Positions 59,563 through 64,000 of a stretch of 64,000 nt of DNA are shown here, piece by piece. Position 1 is the first letter of the stretch, and each line of letters begins with the position of its first letter. The notes below the pieces were generated by a model. That model did not search any database and had not been told where the DNA came from. It saw only the letters and a list, made by a program, of their open reading frames with translations. Made by a program: the position numbers and the translations under genes. Source of the DNA: Acidimicrobiia bacterium (lineage in GTDB: Bacteria > Actinomycetota > Acidimicrobiia > Acidimicrobiales > AC-14); contig JAHFUP010000014.1 of NCBI GenBank assembly GCA_023265025.1, positions 1 through 64,000 on the forward strand, given 5' to 3'.

Positions 59563-60290
59563 GCCGGCGGCCGTGGGCCCGAGGCGAGGAGGGACTCGGG
59601 CCCGGAAGGGGCGGCGGTCTGGTCGACCAACCGCCCGTCTCGCAGGAACACGACCCGGTCGGCCCACGACGCGAGCTGCGCATCGTGGGTCACCACCACC
59701 ACGGCCGCGCCCCGCCGGCTGATCTCCCGCAGCAGCCGCATCACCGCCTCGCTGTTGACAGAGTCCAAGGCACCGGTCGGCTCGTCGGCCAGGACCAGCC
59801 GGCGCTCGCCGACCACGGCGCGGGCGATCGCCACCCGCTGGCGCTCGCCGCCGGAGAGGTCGTCGGGGAAGTGGCCGGCACGGTCCTCGATGCCGAGCTG
59901 CGCCAGCGCGGTCATGGCCACCTCGCGTGCGGCCCGGGCCGATGTGCCGTCGAGCTCGAGGGGCATCGACACGTTTTCCGCCGCGGTGAGGCCGGCCAGC
60001 AGGTTGAAGTCCTGGAAGACGAAGCCGATGGCCCGCCGGCGCAGCCGGGCCTTCTCCTTCTTGGACATCCCCTGGAGTACCGCGCCGCCGACCACCACCT
60101 GGCCGGTCGTGGCGTCCTCCAGGCTGCCGCCGATGGTCAGCAGGGTGCTCTTCCCCGAGCCGCTCGGCCCCATGACGGCCACCAGCTCGCCGGCGGCGAC
60201 GGCAAGGCCGACGTCGCGCAGCGCGTGCACGGCCGTGGGCCCGCCGCCGTAGACCTTCGACACGCCGCGCAACTCCAGCATGGCGTTCAC
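59559..60290 (-). CDS. ABC transporter ATPase (LolD/MacB type)
   Basis: 243 residues. GELVAVMGPSGSGKSTLLTI (Walker A), DDLSGGERQRVAIARA (signature), RRLVLADEPTGALDSVNSEA (Walker B) and VVVTHD (switch His). Overlaps the PadR gene upstream and the permease downstream, so the three form one operon. Confidence 0.95.
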   Translation of the reverse strand: MNAMLELRGVSKVYGGGPTAVHALRDVGLAVAAGELVAVMGPSGSGKSTLLTIGGSLEDATTGQVVVGGAVLQGMSKKEKARLRRRAIGFVFQDFNLLAGLTAAENVSMPLELDGTSARAAREVAMTALAQLGIEDRAGHFPDDLSGGERQRVAIARAVVGERRLVLADEPTGALDSVNSEAVMRLLREISRRGAAVVVVTHDAQLASWADRVVFLRDGRLVDQTAAPSGPESLLASGPRPPA

Positions 60291-60871
60291 CGCGACACCG
60301 CCCCGAGCCGGCCCACCGGAGCTTTCCGGGCCGGCGCAGCCGGCCGTCCCGCCGCCGCTCTGGGTGCGCGTCGCAGGCGGGCGTCGGCGGAGTCGAGCCA
60401 GCGCACGGCAGCGTCGATGCGGAACAGCTCGGCATCAACGACAAGGGCCAGGGCGACGTCGTCCTCGGGCGCGTCCGCCTTGACCGCGGTGTAGCGCTGC
60501 ATGAGCTCGATCAGATGGCGGCGGTGGACCTGGATCACGTCGTGCAGGTCGACACCGGGCACCTGGACGGCGACCAGCACCTTGATCAGCAGCTCATCGC
60601 GGGGTGGCTGGGCATCGGCGGACGGAGTCTGGAGCCAGTCAGTCAGCGCCCGGGCGCCGTCGGCGGTGATCGAGTAGCCCTTCTGCGGCCCGTCCTCACC
60701 ATCCTCCGACACGACCAGCCCGTCGCGCTCCAGGCGCTGGAGCGTCGTGTACACCTGGCCGACGTTGAGGGGCCACACCTCGCCCGTCCTGGCCTCGAAC
60801 TCCTGCCGCAGCTGGAGCCCGTACTTGGGCCCCTCGCTGAGCAGGGCCAGCAGGGCGTGACGCACGCTCAT
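60287..60871 (-). CDS. PadR-family regulator
   Basis: 194 residues. SVRHALLALLSEGPKYGLQL, VYTTLQRLERDGLV and the C-terminal dimerisation helices are typical of PadR. It is the first gene of the ABC operon and is expected to repress it in the absence of a substrate. The tail of 25 residues is basic and Pro/Ala-rich. GGAG lies 9 bases before the ATG. Confidence 0.92.
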   Translation of the reverse strand: MSVRHALLALLSEGPKYGLQLRQEFEARTGEVWPLNVGQVYTTLQRLERDGLVVSEDGEDGPQKGYSITADGARALTDWLQTPSADAQPPRDELLIKVLVAVQVPGVDLHDVIQVHRRHLIELMQRYTAVKADAPEDDVALALVVDAELFRIDAAVRWLDSADARLRRAPRAAAGRPAAPARKAPVGRLGAVSR

Positions 60872-60892
60872 CGCCTGATCTCCATACGGAGT

Positions 60893-60909
60893 AGAATACT
60901 CAGTATTCT
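60893..60909. promoter_or_regulatory. PadR operator
   Basis: AGAATACT-C-AGTATTCT, a perfect 17-base palindrome 21 bases upstream of the PadR start. It overlaps the putative -10 (TATTCT), which follows TTGACC at 16 bases on the minus strand. Confidence 0.75.
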
Positions 60910-60925
60910 CCCGCGGTCAACCCCC

Positions 60926-62074
60926 TCAGGACACCCCCGCCGGCCAGGTCCGACCGAACCACCGACGGATGCGGCTGCTGCCGAACTCGACCTTGTCGGC
61001 GACGAACTCGTACGCCGGCCCCTCGAGGTTACCGAACGGCTTCTGGCCCGGTAGGAACGTGACGTCGACCTTCGCCACCTGGTCGTGGCCGAACTCCAGC
61101 CAGCACATGCCGTTCCCGCCGTACTGCGCCGACCCGTCGTCGCCCCGCATCAGGGCGATGATCCGGTCGGCGACCACTGCGGCCTGTCCTTCGGCGAAGA
61201 CGCCGGCCTTCGGCGTCCCTACGCTGCTCACGTCACCGACGGCGTACACCCCGGGGAAGCTCGTCTCGAGCGTCAGCGGGTCGACCGGGATCCAACCGTC
61301 GACCGTCATGCCCGACGCCTCGACCACCGCCGGCACCCGGTGGACGGGGATGCCGAGGAAGAGGTCGTAGGGCAGCTCGCTCCCGTCGCTCAGGAGGGCG
61401 ACCTTCCGGGCCGGGTCAAGCCCGCTCACCAGCCGCCCGGGGAGCCAGTCGATGCCCCGCTCGGCGAAGGCCACGAGCAGCGCCTCCGACGCCGCCGGCG
61501 ACGGCGGGATCGGCACGGGCAACGGCATGACCAGGGAGATGGTCGACTGCTCCCGGCGCCCGCGAGCCGTCAGGAAGTCGTCCATCAGCAGCGCGGTCTC
61601 ACTCGGCGCCGGCGGGCACTTGAACGGGAGCGAGGTCACCCCGACGATCACCCGGCCGCCCTCGAAGGACTCGAGCACGTCGCGGAGGGCGAAGGCGCCG
61701 GCCACCGTGTAGAACTCGTTCCCGCCCTCCACCAGGCCGGGCGTGGCGTCGGGGTGCAGGTCGGCGCCGAGGGCGACGACGAGGACGTCCGCCTCGAAGG
61801 CGCCGGCGTCGGTCTCCACCCGCTTGTTCACCGGATCGATCGACCGCACCGTCGACTGGACGAAGCGCACCCCGGGCTTGACCACGTCGGCGTAGGGGTG
61901 ATGGACCTGGTCCGGCACTGCCCGCCCGAACATCACCTCCAGCTTCGAGAAACCGAAGACGAAGCCGTCCGCCTGGTCGACAAGCACGACGTCGGCCTCG
62001 TCCCCGAACTCCTCGGACAACCTCGTCGACAGCTCCAGCCCACCGAAACCAGCCCCGAGAATCACGACGCGCAT
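60926..62074 (-). CDS. SQR/NDH-2-like FAD-dependent oxidoreductase
   Basis: 382 residues. VVILGAGFGGLELSTRLSEE is the FAD motif, PFKCPPAPSE contains the Cys found in sulfide:quinone reductases and flavocytochrome c subunits, and GVYAVGDVSSVGTPKAGVFA binds FAD. No second redox Cys pair is clear, so sulfide oxidation is only likely. It faces the ABC operon across about 55 bases. The C-terminus has no membrane helix but FGRTWPAGVS could associate with the membrane. Confidence 0.85.
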   Translation of the reverse strand: MRVVILGAGFGGLELSTRLSEEFGDEADVVLVDQADGFVFGFSKLEVMFGRAVPDQVHHPYADVVKPGVRFVQSTVRSIDPVNKRVETDAGAFEADVLVVALGADLHPDATPGLVEGGNEFYTVAGAFALRDVLESFEGGRVIVGVTSLPFKCPPAPSETALLMDDFLTARGRREQSTISLVMPLPVPIPPSPAASEALLVAFAERGIDWLPGRLVSGLDPARKVALLSDGSELPYDLFLGIPVHRVPAVVEASGMTVDGWIPVDPLTLETSFPGVYAVGDVSSVGTPKAGVFAEGQAAVVADRIIALMRGDDGSAQYGGNGMCWLEFGHDQVAKVDVTFLPGQKPFGNLEGPAYEFVADKVEFGSSRIRRWFGRTWPAGVS

Positions 62075-62092
62075 GCCGCCGACCCTACCGGC

Positions 62093-64000
62093 TCAGCCCC
62101 GCAGTTCGACGCTCGGGGGGTTGTTCAGGAAGTACTCGTCGCGGGGCGCGAGGTCCCGGTTGAGGCCGCCCTCGTCGATCCGTTTGACCACCGAGACCTC
62201 GCCGGGGTCCACGGTCATCAGGAAGGTGGTGATCGACGCCACCTGGGCCGGCGAGAAGGCTTTGTTCGGGTCGAGGGCCCGGAAGCGCTCCAGGATTGCC
62301 GCCCGGTCGAACACGATGGGCTGCTGGCTGGCAATCATGAACTGCGACCCGTCATAGCTCGCCACCGACAGGCGCAGGACGTGGGGGAAGACCTCGGTGG
62401 CGCTGTTGAGCACCCGTGGCGTGGCGATCCACTGGGCGACGAGGCCTCCGGAGGCGAGGCGGCTCCGCAGTAGATCGTAGAACTCGACCGAGTAGAGGTT
62501 CCCGCTGAAGGCCGACTGGGGGCGGACCACGTCGACGGTCAGCACGTCGAAGCGTTCATCGGAGGAGAGGAGGAACTTCCGGCCGTCACCCACGTGGATG
62601 TCGACCCGGGGGTCGGTGAGCAAGCGGTCCATCTCCGTGGCGCCGCGCCGGGCGAGGACGTGGAGCAGGTCGACCTCGCCGCCACAGATCTCGACCACGT
62701 CGACGTGGTCGAGCCGCGGATCGCGGGACATCCCGTAGGGCGTGGCCCCGATACCGAGACCGACCGCCATCCCCTGCTGCGGGTCGGGATGCACGAGCGC
62801 GGGTAGCAGGCCGACGAGCACGTGGAAGTCGTCGAACGGATAGCCGTTCTGGGAGGTGGCATTGATGAACAGGAAGTCCTCGCCCTCCACCTTCTTGAGC
62901 GCGTTCACGCAGGCCCGGTCCTCGGCGAGGGCGAAGTCGCCGGCCTCGGCGCTGTGGAAATAGGCCCAGAGCCCGAAGTTCGACGGGAAGATCGCGACCA
63001 GGCCCAGCAGGAGGGCGACGGCCCCGGCCGCGAAGGCGGGGCGCCGTGCCCGGGGCGCCATCGCCGCCGCGGCCACGCCTGGGATCAGGAGCACGCCGGC
63101 CAGGAGGCGGAGGGTGCCAGACGTGCCGAGGGCGTCGATGAGCACGAAGCCGACGAGGAGGGTGCCGGTGACGTTGCCGGCGATATTGGCCAGCAGGAGC
63201 AGGCCGGTGCGCCGGCCCAGAGTGTCCACCCGCTCGGCTACCAGTCGCTGGACGAACGGGAACGACGCCCCCATGGCCAGCACCGGCAGTCCCATGAGCA
63301 GCAACGGCCCGGCGAGGTGCACGAACACGACCCGCAGGATCTCCTCCAGCGAATCGAACCGGTAGCCCCCGACGTTGTAGCCGTCGATGGCGAAGTGGGC
63401 CTTGAACGGGCCGTACACGCCCAGGCGCTTGGGCAGCTCGACCAGCACGAGGGGGCCCAGGAGGGCCAGCACGCCGATCGAGAACTGGATGCCCAGGAAC
63501 CACCGGTCCGGCCGCTTGACCCGGCCGACGAACCGTGACGCGACCGCGGCGCCGGTCCCGAACACGATCAGGTAGAGGGCGAGCACGTGCCCGAAGGTGT
63601 AGGAGTTCGATCGCATGAGGGCGTCGACCAGGCGGAAGAAGACGATCTCCAGGCCCAGCGCGACCGCCCCCGTCAGGCCGTAGACACCGAACCACGTCCA
63701 GGACCGACTCAGGGCCGCCGCGGCCACGGGCTCGTCGGCGACGGGCTCGGGTGCCGGCGCCGTGGCGCGGGCGGCCGTCCTCCACAAGGCCACGACGGAC
63801 ACCGCGGCGAGCAGGTTGAGCACCCCGGCGAAGCGGACCACCCCGACGAAACCGAGGCTGCCGATGAGGATCCACCCGGATACGCCGGCCCCCACGCCGG
63901 CACCGAGGGTGTTGGCTGCGTACAGCCGTCCGACCAGGGGGCCGGCGTCGTCGATCCGGTCGACGAGGCCCCGGGAGACGAGCGGCAGCGACAGGCCCAT
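62093..64000 (-). CDS. Membrane protein with spermidine-synthase-like domain, 5' end outside the window
   Basis: 635 residues seen, the start lies beyond 64000. About ten membrane helices fill residues 1-330 (GWILIGSLGFVGVV, GPLLLMGLPVLAMGASFPFV). The rest is a Rossmann-type domain with DVVEICGGEVDLLHVLA, RVDIHVGDGRKFLLSSDERF and VDVVRPQSAF, as in spermidine synthase-like methyltransferases. Such fusions (SpeE-like membrane proteins) have no known activity. The spermidine synthase catalytic Asp pattern is not clear. Confidence 0.85.
   Translation of the reverse strand: MGLSLPLVSRGLVDRIDDAGPLVGRLYAANTLGAGVGAGVSGWILIGSLGFVGVVRFAGVLNLLAAVSVVALWRTAARATAPAPEPVADEPVAAAALSRSWTWFGVYGLTGAVALGLEIVFFRLVDALMRSNSYTFGHVLALYLIVFGTGAAVASRFVGRVKRPDRWFLGIQFSIGVLALLGPLVLVELPKRLGVYGPFKAHFAIDGYNVGGYRFDSLEEILRVVFVHLAGPLLLMGLPVLAMGASFPFVQRLVAERVDTLGRRTGLLLLANIAGNVTGTLLVGFVLIDALGTSGTLRLLAGVLLIPGVAAAAMAPRARRPAFAAGAVALLLGLVAIFPSNFGLWAYFHSAEAGDFALAEDRACVNALKKVEGEDFLFINATSQNGYPFDDFHVLVGLLPALVHPDPQQGMAVGLGIGATPYGMSRDPRLDHVDVVEICGGEVDLLHVLARRGATEMDRLLTDPRVDIHVGDGRKFLLSSDERFDVLTVDVVRPQSAFSGNLYSVEFYDLLRSRLASGGLVAQWIATPRVLNSATEVFPHVLRLSVASYDGSQFMIASQQPIVFDRAAILERFRALDPNKAFSPAQVASITTFLMTVDPGEVSVVKRIDEGGLNRDLAPRDEYFLNNPPSVELRG

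Overview
The window is high-GC DNA with tightly packed genes, many overlapping start-stop pairs (ATGA, GTGA) and frequent GTG or TTG starts. Several genes have a -10-like TAnnnT box 6-7 bases before the start codon and no Shine-Dalgarno sequence, which suggests leaderless mRNAs. Together with a mycothiol-type cysteine ligase (MshC-like), a GAF-ANTAR regulator, a mycobacterial-type LexA box and several families first named from Mycobacterium smegmatis, this points to an actinomycete (Actinomycetota, possibly an Acidimicrobiia-like lineage). Species cannot be told from the sequence.

Region 1 (about 1-6540) is an integrated mobile element inserted near the 5' end of a putA-type proline dehydrogenase gene. 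A 13-base identical core, extended to 21/22 matching bases, lies at 114-135 and 6439-6460. A large serine integrase reads from the right end. Inside are a second small serine recombinase, a frameshifted HUH-type Rep gene with a candidate origin hairpin, and unassigned cargo genes. The element gives the truncated putA body a substitute start and N-terminus, and the original putA start is now fused in frame to the integrase.

Region 2 (6.5-23.4 kb) is mostly ordinary chromosome: DUF5995, a HAD-like protein lacking its nucleophile, a Suc_Fer thioredoxin-like protein, a cupin/JmjC-like oxygenase, a Gly/Ser-rich secreted protein, an aldo/keto reductase, a serine hydrolase, a MerR regulator coupled to a 38-residue metallothionein-like peptide, a CHRD protein, DNA polymerase IV under a LexA box, GAF-ANTAR, MshC and a large BTAD/AAA/TPR regulator.

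Region 3 (23.3-28.3 kb) is an operon facing an XRE-cupin regulator: CoA-disulfide-reductase-like flavoprotein, small protein, DsrE-like protein resembling MSMEG_0572, cobalt-type nitrile hydratase beta and alpha, its His-rich activator, and OsmC. CopC-CopD, a histidine kinase and a membrane protein follow, then a DJ-1/PfpI protein on the other strand.

Region 4 (34.2-48.6 kb) is the most interesting part. Three transcription units carry all three subunits of an oxamate-carbamoyltransferase-like complex (FdrA, DUF1116, DUF2877), carbamate kinase, two fumarase/aspartase-superfamily lyases, a PLP deaminase/desulfhydrase, a ComA-like protein, and three genes typical of the Nit1C cyanide/nitrile cluster (radical SAM, GNAT, AIR-synthase-like) plus its associated glycosyltransferase. 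No nitrilase is present; nitrile hydratase sits nearby. I infer an uncharacterised nitrogen-salvage pathway whose product may be carbamoyl phosphate and ATP.

Region 5 (48.6-64 kb) holds a flavin monooxygenase-like protein, a BNR-like protein, a trypsin-like protease followed by a MoxR/DUF58/VWA (Bat-type) operon, a PadR-controlled ABC exporter, an SQR-like flavoprotein, and a membrane-spermidine-synthase-like protein that runs off the right edge. No rRNA, tRNA or CRISPR array was seen.
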